64,000 nucleotides of DNA from Edwardsiella anguillarum (GTDB taxonomy: Bacteria > Pseudomonadota > Gammaproteobacteria > Enterobacterales > Enterobacteriaceae): assembly GCF_008801815.1 (NCBI RefSeq), contig NZ_VZOX01000006.1; one strand, written 5' to 3'. Under the pieces are notes generated by a model. The model saw only the letters and a program-made list of their open reading frames with translations. It was not told the origin of the DNA and did not search any database. Below, piece after piece: positions 1-7,904 of the stretch (positions within the stretch are counted from its first letter, which is position 1; every line of letters starts with the position of its first letter). A program made the position numbers and the translations under genes.

Positions 1-1
1 C

Positions 2-511
2 AACCTGATCGCCCTGCACGACGGTAACCGCTTTATCGGTGCCAATCGGGGAGCCGACTTTAAGCCGCGGGCCCAGACCCTGCTCGACCAGCTCAACGGC
101 TTTCTGGACGATCTGGAGAGATCCGGACGCCGGGTGATGGTGGTGATCGTACCAGAGCACGGCGCGGCGGTAGTCGGTGACAAGATGCAGATGGCCGGAC
201 TCCGCGATATCCCCAGCATGTCAATCACCCACGTGCCGGTCGGCGTCATCTTCAGCGGTATGAAGGCGCCGGCGCCGGCCTCGCCGGTATTGGTCGATCG
301 GCCGAGCAGCTATCTGGCCCTCTCCGAGCTGGTCGTTCGCAGCCTGGATGGCAAGATCTTCACCCAGCCCAGCGTCGACTGGCAGGCGCTGGTCAGCAAC
401 CTTCCCCAAAGCGCCGCCGTGTCGGAAAACGATAACGCCATCGTCATGATGTATCAGGGAAAACCCTATGTACGTCTCAACGGCGGGGACTGGGTGCCCT
501 ACCCACAGTAG
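2..511 (+). CDS. bcsG: Cellulose biosynthesis protein BcsG, C-terminal part
   Basis: This is the last 169 residues of a gene that begins upstream of the window; frame 2 is open from the window edge to the TAG stop. BcsG is an inner-membrane protein with a periplasmic phosphoethanolamine-transferase domain that decorates cellulose in enterobacteria. Visible matches to the family's C-terminus are VPEHGAAVVGDKMQMAGLRD, the VRSLDGKIFTQPSVDW stretch and the terminal YVRLNGGDWVPYPQ, which is almost identical to E. coli BcsG as I recall it. The bcs-dpp order is also as in E. coli. An internal ATG at 134 gives a shorter reading that starts inside the domain and is not the real start. Identity is firm; nothing can be said about the missing N-terminus. 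Confidence 0.93.
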   Translation, partial: NLIALHDGNRFIGANRGADFKPRAQTLLDQLNGFLDDLERSGRRVMVVIVPEHGAAVVGDKMQMAGLRDIPSMSITHVPVGVIFSGMKAPAPASPVLVDRPSSYLALSELVVRSLDGKIFTQPSVDWQALVSNLPQSAAVSENDNAIVMMYQGKPYVRLNGGDWVPYPQ

Positions 512-529
512 CCACGGCGACGCCACCAT

Positions 530-560
530 AAAAAAAGAGCCGGCTCACGGCTCTTTTTTT
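530..560. terminator. Bidirectional terminator between bcsG and dppF
   Basis: A GAGCC/GGCTC stem is flanked by seven A on the left and seven T on the right, so it can end transcription of bcsG on the plus strand and of the dpp operon on the minus strand. Confidence 0.85.
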
Positions 561-579
561 TATTATCGCGCCGGGGCCG

Positions 580-1572
580 CTAGGCCCCCACCTCCTTCTC
601 CACGGCAAAACAGGCGATCATCTGATCGCCATAGCGACGCAGCGGCGGCTGCAGCTGGCGACAGGTCTCAAAGGCGCAGCGGCAGCGGGCGTTAAAGGCA
701 CAGCCGGGCGGCGGATTAAACGGGCTGGGCAGCTCCCCGCTCAGCTTGATCCGCTCGCGGCGCATCTGCGGATTCAGCCGCGGCGTCGCCGACAACAGCG
801 CCTGGGTATAGGGGTGACGCGGATTGCCGAACACCGCCGCCTTGCTGCCCTTCTCGACGCAGCGCCCCAGGTACATCACCATCACCTCATCGGCGATATG
901 CTCCACCACCGACAGATCATGTGAGATAAAGACATAGGAGAGCCCCAGCTCCCGCTGCAGATCCATCATCAAATTGAGCACCTGGGCACGCACCGACACA
1001 TCGAGCGCCGACACCGGCTCATCGGCGATCACCACGTCCGGATTTAACATCAGGCCGCGGGCAATAGCGATGCGCTGGCGCTGGCCGCCGGAAAACATAT
1101 GCGGATAGCGATCGTAGTGCTCGGTCTTTAGACCGACCCGCGCCATCATCGCCAGCGCCCGTTCGCGCCGCTGATCGCGCGACAGCGGCGTATTGATCCG
1201 CAGCGGCTCCTCAAGGATCGCGCCGACCTTCTTGCGCGGGTTCAGCGAGGCGTAGGGGTTCTGGAACACGATCTGGATCTTCTGGCGACGCAGCTTTTGC
1301 GCCTGCGCATCGGGCTGCAGCAGATCCTGGCCCCGATAATAGAGCTCGCCGGCGCTCGGCGCTTCGATCATCGTCAGCAGGCGTCCCAGCGTCGACTTAC
1401 CGCAGCCGGACTCCCCGACCACCGCCAGGGTTTTTCCCCGTTCCAGGCTGAACGAGACCCCATCCAGCGCCTTGACCAGCCTTTCTTGGGAAAATAGCCC
1501 GCTCTTGACCGGATAATGCTTTTTCAGATCCACCGCCTGCAGTAACGGCGCCTGTAATATGGCTTCACTCAT
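580..1572 (-). CDS. dppF: Dipeptide ABC transporter ATP-binding protein DppF
   Basis: One of the two ATPases that power dipeptide (and haem) import through DppBC at the inner membrane. The 330-residue reading from ATG 1572 aligns end to end with E. coli DppF. Walker A is GESGCGKST at about residues 53-61; the signature FSGGQRQRIAIARG and Walker B VVIADEPVSALD follow. The C-terminal oligopeptide-transporter extension contains a cysteine cluster (GCAFNARCRCAFETC). I chose ATG 1572 over the longer upstream reading because it forms an ATGA overlap with the dppD stop and matches the family's N-terminus. It is the last gene of dppABCDF. Confidence 0.96.
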   Translation of the reverse strand: MSEAILQAPLLQAVDLKKHYPVKSGLFSQERLVKALDGVSFSLERGKTLAVVGESGCGKSTLGRLLTMIEAPSAGELYYRGQDLLQPDAQAQKLRRQKIQIVFQNPYASLNPRKKVGAILEEPLRINTPLSRDQRRERALAMMARVGLKTEHYDRYPHMFSGGQRQRIAIARGLMLNPDVVIADEPVSALDVSVRAQVLNLMMDLQRELGLSYVFISHDLSVVEHIADEVMVMYLGRCVEKGSKAAVFGNPRHPYTQALLSATPRLNPQMRRERIKLSGELPSPFNPPPGCAFNARCRCAFETCRQLQPPLRRYGDQMIACFAVEKEVGA

Positions 1573-2549
1573 GCTGTCGGCCTCCCGGCGTCGTCCAATG
1601 GGGTGTGGCACTTCACCGCCCGCCCGTGCAGGCGGCGCAGCGACGGCTCCTCGCGCCGACACTGCTCGGTCGCATAGGGGCAGCGCGGATTGAGCAGGCA
1701 GCCCGTCGGGCGATCGTACTTACCCGGCACCACCCCCGGCAGCGACACCAGACGCTCGCCGTCCACCGCAAACTCGGGCAGCGCCCGCAGCAGCGCCTGG
1801 GTATAGGGGTGGCGCGGCGTGTGGAAAATCTCGCCGGCCAGCCCGGACTCCACTACCTGCCCGGCGTACATCACGATGATCTTATGCGCCGCCTCCGCCA
1901 CCAGCGCCAGGTCGTGGGTGATCAGCACCAGCGCCATATTTTCCCGCTGCTGCAGCGCCAGCAGCAGTTCGATGATCTGCGCCTGAATGGTCACATCCAG
2001 CGCGGTGGTCGGCTCATCGGCAATCAGCAGCTTGGGACGGCAGGCGATCGCCATGGCGATCATCACCCGCTGACTCATACCGCCGGAAAGCTGGTGCGGA
2101 TAGACCGACAGACGCGACGCCGGATCGGGAATGCCGACCTGAGTAAGCAGATCGATGGCGCGCTGGCGCCGGGTGCGCCGGTTACCTCCCTGATGCACCT
2201 TCAGCGCCTCCATAATCTGAAATCCCACGGTGTAGCAGGGATTCAGGCTGGTCATCGGGTCTTGGAATATCATCGCCACCTCGGCCCCCACCAGCTGGCG
2301 TCGCTCCCGCTCGGAGATACGCTGCAGATCGGCGCCGTTAAAGCTCAGTCGCTGTGCCGTCACCCGCCCAGGAAAATCGATCAGCCCCATAATGGCCAGC
2401 GAGCTGACCGATTTGCCGGAGCCGGACTCACCGACAATCCCCACCACCTCTCCCTGTTCAACCTGGTAGCTGATGCGGTCAACCGCACGGAAAGGGGCGC
2501 TATCGTCGCCGAAATGCACCGATAGCTGATCTACATCCAGTAATGCCAT
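1569..2549 (-). CDS. dppD: Dipeptide ABC transporter ATP-binding protein DppD
   Basis: Second ATPase of the dipeptide importer, expected to pair with DppF on the cytoplasmic face of DppBC. It has 326 residues against 327 in E. coli. Walker A is GESGSGKSVSSLAIMGL near residue 41; the signature LSGGMSQRVMIAMAIA and Walker B LLIADEPTTALDVT are intact. The C-terminal oligopeptide/dipeptide-transporter segment carries GCLLNPRCPYATEQC. The start lies 10 bases after the dppC stop, and the stop overlaps the dppF start, so the three genes are almost certainly translationally coupled. No anomalies are visible. Confidence 0.96.
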   Translation of the reverse strand: MALLDVDQLSVHFGDDSAPFRAVDRISYQVEQGEVVGIVGESGSGKSVSSLAIMGLIDFPGRVTAQRLSFNGADLQRISERERRQLVGAEVAMIFQDPMTSLNPCYTVGFQIMEALKVHQGGNRRTRRQRAIDLLTQVGIPDPASRLSVYPHQLSGGMSQRVMIAMAIACRPKLLIADEPTTALDVTIQAQIIELLLALQQRENMALVLITHDLALVAEAAHKIIVMYAGQVVESGLAGEIFHTPRHPYTQALLRALPEFAVDGERLVSLPGVVPGKYDRPTGCLLNPRCPYATEQCRREEPSLRRLHGRAVKCHTPLDDAGRPTA

Positions 2550-2559
2550 GTCCCTCTCC

Positions 2560-3480
2560 TTACTGCTTCAGCTTCGGATCCAGCGCATCGCGCAGGCCGT
2601 CGCCCATTAGGTTAAACGCCAATACCGTCAACAGAATGGCCAGTCCGGGGAAGGTCACCACCCACCAGGCGCTCTGGGCGAACTGCAGCACATCGGACAG
2701 CATGGTGCCCCACTCCGGCGTCGGCGGCTGGGCGCCCATTCCCAGGAAACCCAGCGCGGCCATATCGAGGATCGCATTAGAAAAACCCAGCGACGCCTGC
2801 ACAATCAGCGGCGCCAGGCAGTTGGGCAGGATATTGACGAACATCTGGCGCAGCGCACCGGCGCCGGCCACCCCGGAGGCGGTCACGTAGTCGCGATGCA
2901 CCTCCGCCAATACCGCGGCGCGCGTAAGGCGGACATAGTGCGGCAGCGCCACAAAGGTCAGCGCCAGCGACACATTCACGATAGAGGGGCCGAATATGGC
3001 CACCAGCACCAGCGCCAGCAGCAGGCTCGGCAGCGCCAGCATGATATCGACCACCCGCATGATCAGCGCATCCACCGCGCTGCCAAAGTAGCCCGCCAGC
3101 AGCCCCAGCACCACCCCGAGGATCAGCGACAGCGCGACCACCAGACAGCCCACCAGCAGCGACAGACGGGCGCCGTAAATCAACCGCGACAGCACGTCGC
3201 GCCCCACGTCATCGGTGCCCAGAATAAAGCGCCAGCTGCCGCCGCTCTCCCAGACCGGCGGACGCAGCAGCGCATCGCGGAACTGCTCCTGCGGCAGGTG
3301 CGGCGCAATGACATTGGCCCCCAGCGCCACCACCACCACGATCGCCACGTAGATAAGCCCTGCGACGGCGCCTTTATTGCGGCGAAAATAGTGCCAGAAC
3401 TCCTGCAGCGGCGTCATCGGCCGCGGTGCCGGGACACCGGATGAGGTAGCCGTCGTCGCGGCCGTTGTTGGTTCAGACAT
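2560..3480 (-). CDS. dppC: Dipeptide ABC transporter permease DppC
   Basis: Inner-membrane permease subunit (306 residues, 300 in E. coli). The conserved N-terminal PMTPLQEFWHYFRRNKGAV motif precedes the first membrane segment. The binding-protein-dependent transport domain covers roughly residues 100-300 and includes the EAA-loop region VAGAGALRQMFVNILPN, which contacts the ATPases. A threonine/alanine-rich stretch of about 15 residues before the conserved N-terminus accounts for the extra length. It begins 10 bases after dppB ends. Confidence 0.96.
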   Translation of the reverse strand: MSEPTTAATTATSSGVPAPRPMTPLQEFWHYFRRNKGAVAGLIYVAIVVVVALGANVIAPHLPQEQFRDALLRPPVWESGGSWRFILGTDDVGRDVLSRLIYGARLSLLVGCLVVALSLILGVVLGLLAGYFGSAVDALIMRVVDIMLALPSLLLALVLVAIFGPSIVNVSLALTFVALPHYVRLTRAAVLAEVHRDYVTASGVAGAGALRQMFVNILPNCLAPLIVQASLGFSNAILDMAALGFLGMGAQPPTPEWGTMLSDVLQFAQSAWWVVTFPGLAILLTVLAFNLMGDGLRDALDPKLKQ

Positions 3481-3490
3481 CAGCGGCCTC

Positions 3491-4510
3491 CTAGTGTTTA
3501 TGACGGATACGCGGGTTAACGATGCCGTACAGCACGTCGACCAGCAGGTTAACCAGAATGATCATGCTGGCGACCAGCAGAACGCCGCCCTGCACCACCG
3601 GATAGTCGCGGCGCTGCAGGCCATCGATCAGCCAGCGCCCCAGCCCCGGCCAGGAGAAGATGGTCTCCGTCAGGATGGCTCCGGCCAGCAGCGTACCGAC
3701 CTGCAGGCCGATCACCGTCACCACCGGCAGCAGCGCATTGCGCAGGGCATGCACCACGATCACCCGCAGGCGGCTCAGCCCCTTGGCGCGGGCGGTGCGG
3801 ATATAGTCCTCGCTCAGCACCTCCAGCATCGCCGAGCGGGTCATGCGCACGATCACCGCCAGTGGAATGGTGCCCAGTACGATAGAGGGCAGAATCAGGT
3901 GCATCACCGCATCCTTAAAGTCCCCCGGTTCCCCCCACAGCAGGGTGTCGATCAGCATAAAGCCGGTCAACGGGTGACTATCGTCCAGAAAGACCGTATC
4001 GCTGATGCGCCCGGAGACCGGCGTCAAATCCAGATTGACCGAGACCAGCATGATCAGCATCATGCCCCACCAGAAAATCGGCATGGAGTAGCCGGTCAGC
4101 GCCACGCCGACCGCCGTATGGTCAAAGATCGACCCCCGCTTGACGGCCGCCAGCACCCCGATAGGGATCCCCAGCAGCACCGCGAACAGCATGGCGCAGA
4201 TCCCCAACTCTAGCGTCGCCTGAAAGCGCGGCACAAACTCCTGCCACACCGGGGTTCGGCTCTTCAAGGACTGACCGAGGTTGCCGTGCAGCACGTCGTC
4301 GATATAGATGAAGTATTGCTGATATAGCGGCTTATCCAGCCCCATCTCAGCCATGATCTGAGCATGACGCTCCGCGGAGATCCCGCGCTCGCCCGCCATG
4401 ATCATCACCGGATCGCCGGGGATCATGTGAACAAACGCGAATGTCAGCAACGTAATGCCGATAAACGTTGGGATGACCAGCCCCAAACGCCGGAGAATAA
4501 ACTGCAGCAT
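3491..4510 (-). CDS. dppB: Dipeptide ABC transporter permease DppB
   Basis: Inner-membrane permease partner of DppC, 339 residues as in E. coli. The sequence begins MLQFILRRLGLVIPTFIGIT and ends VNPRIRHKH, both diagnostic. The EAA loop is visible at TARAKGLSRLRVIVVHALRN. A longer reading starting at 4567 exists, but ATG 4510 matches the family start, so I chose that. It is separated from dppA by 150 bases that contain a strong hairpin, which could lower expression of dppBCDF relative to the binding protein. Confidence 0.96.
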   Translation of the reverse strand: MLQFILRRLGLVIPTFIGITLLTFAFVHMIPGDPVMIMAGERGISAERHAQIMAEMGLDKPLYQQYFIYIDDVLHGNLGQSLKSRTPVWQEFVPRFQATLELGICAMLFAVLLGIPIGVLAAVKRGSIFDHTAVGVALTGYSMPIFWWGMMLIMLVSVNLDLTPVSGRISDTVFLDDSHPLTGFMLIDTLLWGEPGDFKDAVMHLILPSIVLGTIPLAVIVRMTRSAMLEVLSEDYIRTARAKGLSRLRVIVVHALRNALLPVVTVIGLQVGTLLAGAILTETIFSWPGLGRWLIDGLQRRDYPVVQGGVLLVASMIILVNLLVDVLYGIVNPRIRHKH

Positions 4511-4556
4511 AGCCCGAACTCTCTGTAGTTGGCCGGCACCCATCCGCCGGCCCGCT

Positions 4557-4580
4557 GCGCTGCGCAAGAGTGCGCAGCGC
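4557..4580. promoter_or_regulatory. Hairpin between dppA and dppB
   Basis: A perfect 10-base stem (GCGCTGCGCA with its complement) with a 4-base loop sits inside the 150-base dppA-dppB gap. No T-run follows, so it is more likely an RNA-stability or partial attenuation element than a full terminator. Such elements commonly keep the periplasmic binding protein more abundant than the membrane parts; that role here is inferred. Confidence 0.6.
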
Positions 4581-4660
4581 CTGGCCCCGGATACCGCCAG
4601 GCCTCACGGCCATGCGGCGGTACGGTTCACGAAGTCCCTCCCCCTTGAGGGGCGGCTGGA

Positions 4661-6289
4661 TTACTCCAGGGAGACCTGATTGAAGTGATGTTTGCCCAGC
4701 GGATCCACGACATAGCCCTTCACCTCTTTGCGCACCGGCTCATAGACGGTGGAGTGGGCGATGATCAGCGCCGGTGCCTGGTCATGCATTATCACCTGGG
4801 CCTGGCGATACAGCTCGGCGCGCTTGGCCTGGTCCGCCTCGGCGCGCGCCGGCTGAATCACCGCCTCAAACGGCTGATAGCACCAGCGGGAATAGTTGGA
4901 GCCCTGCTTGGCCGCATCGCAGCTGAACAGCGTGGCGAAGAAGTTGTCCGGATCGCCGTTATCGCCGGTCCAACCCATCATCACCGCCTGGTGTTCGCCG
5001 TCTTTAGCGCGCTTGAGGTACTCCCCCCACTCGTAGGTCACAATCTTGGCCTTCACGCCGATCTTGTCCCAGTCCGCCTGGATCATCTCGGCCATACGGC
5101 GCGCGTTAGGGTTATAAGGACGCTGTACCGGCATCGCCCACAGATCGATGCTGAATCCATCGGCCAAACCGGCCTCCTTCAGCAGCGCCTTGGCCTTCTC
5201 CGGATCGTACGGATAATCCTTAATCGCGTCGTTATAGCCCCACATGGTCGGCGGTATCAGGTTTTTCGCCGGCTGACCGGCCTTCTGATAGACGGCCTCA
5301 ATGATGGCCGGTTTGTTGACTGCCATGGTCAGCGCCTGGCGCACCTTGACGTTATCCAGCGGCTTTTTATCGACGTTAAACGACAGGTAGCCCACGTTAA
5401 GCCCCGGCTGCTCCAACAGAGTAATATTCTTATCCTGCTTCATGCGCGCCAGATCCGCCGGGTTCGGGTACGGCATCACCTGACACTCATTCTTCTGCAG
5501 CTTGGCATAGCGCACCGAGGCATCCGGCGTAATGGAGAACACCAGGCGGTCGATCTTCGGCTGTGGGCCCCAGTAGTCTTTGTTGGCTTTATAGAGGATC
5601 TTCGAATCCTTCTGGTACTGCATCAGTTGGAAGGGACCGGTGCCCAGCGGCTCCAGATCGATCTTCTCCGGCGTGCCCGCCTTCATCATCGCATCGGCAT
5701 ATTCGGCGGACAGGATCGATGCGAAGTCCATCGCCAAATCCGCCAGGAACGGTGACTCCGGGTGATTCAGCTCAATGCGCACCGTGCTATCGTTCACTTT
5801 TTCGACCTTGGCGATCAGCTCCGGCAGCCCCATCCCCTGAAAGTACTCATAGCTGCCGCCGGAGACCTTGTGGTACGGGTGGTTCGGATCGCGCTGACGT
5901 TCGAAGGAGAACACCACGTCGTCGGCGTTGAAGTCGCGGGTCGGCTTAAACAGCTTGCTGCCCTGCCACTTCACCCCCTTGCGCAGATGGAAGGTATAGG
6001 TCTTGCCATCGGGGCTGACCTCCCAGCTCTCCGCCAGCCCGGGCTCGATCTCCGTGCTCCCGTTCTTAAACTCAATCAGACGGTTATAGATAGGGACCGC
6101 GCTAGCATCATAGGTGGTACCCGAGGTAAACAGCTGCGGGTTAAACCCCTCCGGAGATCCCTCAGAACAGTACACCAGGGTCTTTGCCTGCAGGCTGCCG
6201 GCGATCGCCAGCGCGAGCAGGCCGACGCCCCATTTCAGCGCGACGACGCCTGCGCCACGCCCCGTAGATACGTGATTCTTGGAAGACAT
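4661..6289 (-). CDS. dppA: Periplasmic dipeptide-binding protein DppA
   Basis: Periplasmic solute-binding protein (family 5) that captures dipeptides, and haem in E. coli, for DppBCDF; it also serves dipeptide chemotaxis there. The 542-residue precursor has a signal peptide with hydrophobic core WGVGLLALAIAGSLQA ending just before KTLVYCSEGSPEGFNP, the mature N-terminus of E. coli DppA. The C-terminal VKGYVVDPLGKHHFN is also conserved. ATG 6289 was chosen because a GGAG lies about 9 bases upstream and because the longer reading (to 6442) would bury the signal peptide; ATG 6304 is an alternative. It is the first gene of the dpp operon. Confidence 0.95.
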   Translation of the reverse strand: MSSKNHVSTGRGAGVVALKWGVGLLALAIAGSLQAKTLVYCSEGSPEGFNPQLFTSGTTYDASAVPIYNRLIEFKNGSTEIEPGLAESWEVSPDGKTYTFHLRKGVKWQGSKLFKPTRDFNADDVVFSFERQRDPNHPYHKVSGGSYEYFQGMGLPELIAKVEKVNDSTVRIELNHPESPFLADLAMDFASILSAEYADAMMKAGTPEKIDLEPLGTGPFQLMQYQKDSKILYKANKDYWGPQPKIDRLVFSITPDASVRYAKLQKNECQVMPYPNPADLARMKQDKNITLLEQPGLNVGYLSFNVDKKPLDNVKVRQALTMAVNKPAIIEAVYQKAGQPAKNLIPPTMWGYNDAIKDYPYDPEKAKALLKEAGLADGFSIDLWAMPVQRPYNPNARRMAEMIQADWDKIGVKAKIVTYEWGEYLKRAKDGEHQAVMMGWTGDNGDPDNFFATLFSCDAAKQGSNYSRWCYQPFEAVIQPARAEADQAKRAELYRQAQVIMHDQAPALIIAHSTVYEPVRKEVKGYVVDPLGKHHFNQVSLE

Positions 6290-6855
6290 AACATTGAACT
6301 CCATACTGTGATGTTGTGTGACCGGCGGATCTCTGTTTTTTTCTGTACGATCCGTCCGGCGGCGGCCTGAGCGGCCAAGGTGGGTAGACGATATCCCGGC
6401 GAGGAACGACTCATCGGGCAGTCCATCAGCGAATAGATGCACAATCCTGAAGCGCTGTTTTCACCTTATACGCCCCAATCTCTCAAGTGTTCCGGTTGAC
6501 GTCAATATGACAAAATACAATTTATCGCCTAATAAATAGGCAATATTTTTGTATAAAAAAGGATAAATAAACCTCACAGATAGGTCGAAATCTGCCCACG
6601 GTGAAATTGTGACGTGCATTCCACCATGTAACAAAATTTTACCAGTCGATCTCCCTACCGCCGCCGGCGAAAAAATTTATCTCAGATGTCGAATATATGC
6701 ACAGTTAACCCGGGAAAGTGCCATTAAGACAGGGGAAAATTCTGCTGAAAACGGGAGTCCGCGCGTCGCAGCGGCCATTTTTGCGGAAACGGCCTCAGGC
6801 GTAGCCACGCCTTCGCGCTATGATCGCAGGCATCATCATCAATGGGAGAAATACG
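6290..6855. promoter_or_regulatory. Divergent dppA / yeaK promoter region and dppA leader
   Basis: No convincing gene lies in these 566 bases. The part from about 6470 to 6620 is AT-rich, unlike the flanking genes, and should hold the dppA promoter and leader on the minus strand. In E. coli and Salmonella the dppA leader is a target of the GcvB small RNA; I could not delimit a GcvB site by eye. The plus-strand promoter of the YeaK-like gene must also lie here. Confidence 0.5.
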
Positions 6856-7350
6856 GTGTCACAGGCAACGTTTGAACAGCTGCAGCGGCTGCTGGACAGC
6901 CAAGGCGCACGCTATCGCGTCGTTGAACACCCCAGCGCGGGGAAATCAGAAGAGGTGGCCAAAATTCGCGGTACCCAGCTCGGCCAGGGCGCCAAGGCGC
7001 TGGTCTGCCACGTCAAGGGGAATGGGGTAAAGCAGCATGTGCTAGCGGTGCTGCCCGCCGATCAGCAGGCCGATCTCAGCGCGCTGGCGCAGGGCATCGG
7101 CGGGACCCGTGCCTCGTTGGCCAGTCCGGCAGAGGTCAGCACGCTGACCGATTGCCTCTTTGGCGCGATCCCTCCCTTCAGCCTGCATCCCGACCTGCTG
7201 CTGGTCGCCGATCCGCTGCTGTTTACCCGCTTTGAGGAGCTGGCCTTTAACGCCGGCACGCTGGAGCGCTCGCTGATCCTAAACTGCGCCGACTACCGGC
7301 GCATCGCCGCGCCGCGCTGCGTCGACTTTATTCGCCGCCAGGAGCGCTAA
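6856..7350 (+). CDS. yeaK: YeaK-like aminoacyl-tRNA editing deacylase (YbaK/ProX family)
   Basis: Stand-alone editing-domain protein predicted to hydrolyse wrongly charged tRNAs in the cytoplasm. Diagnostic blocks shared with E. coli YeaK are EVAKIRGTQLGQGAKALVC, LAVLPADQQADLSALA, ASLASPAEVSTLTDCLFGAI and VADPLLFTRFEELAFNAG. GTG 6856 is preceded by GGGAGAAAT at a good distance and gives 164 residues; the ATG at 6820 would add 12 unconserved residues. In E. coli yeaK lies elsewhere; here it directly precedes two tRNA-Pro genes on the opposite strand. The exact substrate tRNA cannot be read from the sequence. Confidence 0.9.
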   Translation: MSQATFEQLQRLLDSQGARYRVVEHPSAGKSEEVAKIRGTQLGQGAKALVCHVKGNGVKQHVLAVLPADQQADLSALAQGIGGTRASLASPAEVSTLTDCLFGAIPPFSLHPDLLLVADPLLFTRFEELAFNAGTLERSLILNCADYRRIAAPRCVDFIRRQER

Positions 7351-7380
7351 GGACGACCCGCGCCACCCCGGCCACAATGC

Positions 7381-7410
7381 AAAAAGCCCAGCCGTAAAGG
7401 CTGGGCTTTT
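7381..7410. terminator. Terminator between yeaK and the first tRNA-Pro
   Basis: The AGCCCAGCC/GGCTGGGCT stem is flanked by A5 and T4 and can act in both directions, ending yeaK (plus) and the tRNA-Pro transcript (minus). A near copy lies 215 bases further on. Confidence 0.8.
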
Positions 7411-7418
7411 CAGGAATT

Positions 7419-7495
7419 TGGTCGGCGAGAGAGGATTCGAACCTCCGACCCACACGTCCCGAACGTGTTGCGCTACCAGGCTGCGCTACTCGCCG
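7419..7495 (-). tRNA. proK: tRNA-Pro (CGG), copy 1
   Basis: A 77-nt tRNA on the minus strand with encoded CCA. The anticodon loop reads TTCGGGA (anticodon CGG, proline CCG codons); the T-loop GGTTCGAATCC and D-arm AGCGCAGCCTGGTAGCGC are intact. The acceptor is CGGCGAG/CTCGCCG. In E. coli proK also follows dppA. Confidence 0.95.
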
Positions 7496-7595
7496 AATGC
7501 GGAGCGCATGTTACTGCTAGCGCTACCCGTCGTCAACACCTTAACGCCCACAGAGGCCCGGCTTTTTACGTTTGACTGTAAAGCCGCCATAACGC

Positions 7596-7623
7596 AAAAA
7601 ACCCAGCCGTAAAGGCTGGGTTT
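7596..7623. terminator. Terminator after the second tRNA-Pro
   Basis: The stem ACCCAGCC/GGCTGGGT with a TAAA-type loop and A/T flanks duplicates the hairpin at 7381-7410. On the minus strand it follows the tRNA-Pro at 7634-7710. Confidence 0.75.
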
Positions 7624-7633
7624 CTCAGGAATT

Positions 7634-7710
7634 TGGTCGGCGAGAGAGGATTCGAACCTCCGACCCACACGTCCCGAACGTGTTGCGCTACCAGGCTGCG
7701 CTACTCGCCG
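7634..7710 (-). tRNA. proK: tRNA-Pro (CGG), copy 2
   Basis: This 77-nt gene appears identical to the copy at 7419-7495, with the same CGG anticodon and encoded CCA. It lies exactly 215 bases from the first copy, inside a duplicated block. Confidence 0.95.
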
Positions 7711-7857
7711 AATGCGGAGCGCATGTTACTGCTAGCCTCACCCGCCGTCAACCCCCTTTTTGCATTACGGCCGCCGTTTGTTGAGAAAACCGGCCATCCG
7801 ACGCTAAATCCATCCCGTTGCCTGCATTTTAGCCACAGTTTCCCGCCTTCAGATAGC

Positions 7858-7887
7858 AAAAAGCATGGCCGAAGCCATGCCTTTTTT
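7858..7887 (-). terminator. uhpC terminator
   Basis: On the minus strand an AAGGCATGGC/GCCATGCTT stem with a TTCG loop is followed by five T. It sits 18 bases after the uhpC stop. It argues that the uhp transcript ends here and that no uhpT follows. Confidence 0.8.
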
Positions 7888-7904
7888 ATCGCACCATAGC
7901 GAAC

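Larger units (their letters stand above)
7388..7760. repeat. Tandem duplication of a tRNA-Pro unit
   Basis: Two copies of a block lie 215 bases apart. The shared part runs for about 155 bases: terminator hairpin, tRNA-Pro, then the flank GCGGAGCGCATGTTACTGCT. The copies start to differ about 30 bases past the tRNA 5' end. The tRNAs themselves look identical while the flanks have a few changes, as expected for an older duplication with conserved gene bodies. Confidence 0.85.

Noticed and set aside
1605..2525. Long plus-strand open frame of 306 codons
   Set aside because: It is antisense to dppD, rich in His/Arg/Gln from GC-rich codon mirror effects, with no ribosome-binding site or family features.
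4685..5755. Long plus-strand open frame of 356 codons
   Set aside because: It is the mirror of dppA coding sequence; composition is typical of antisense frames in high-GC genes.
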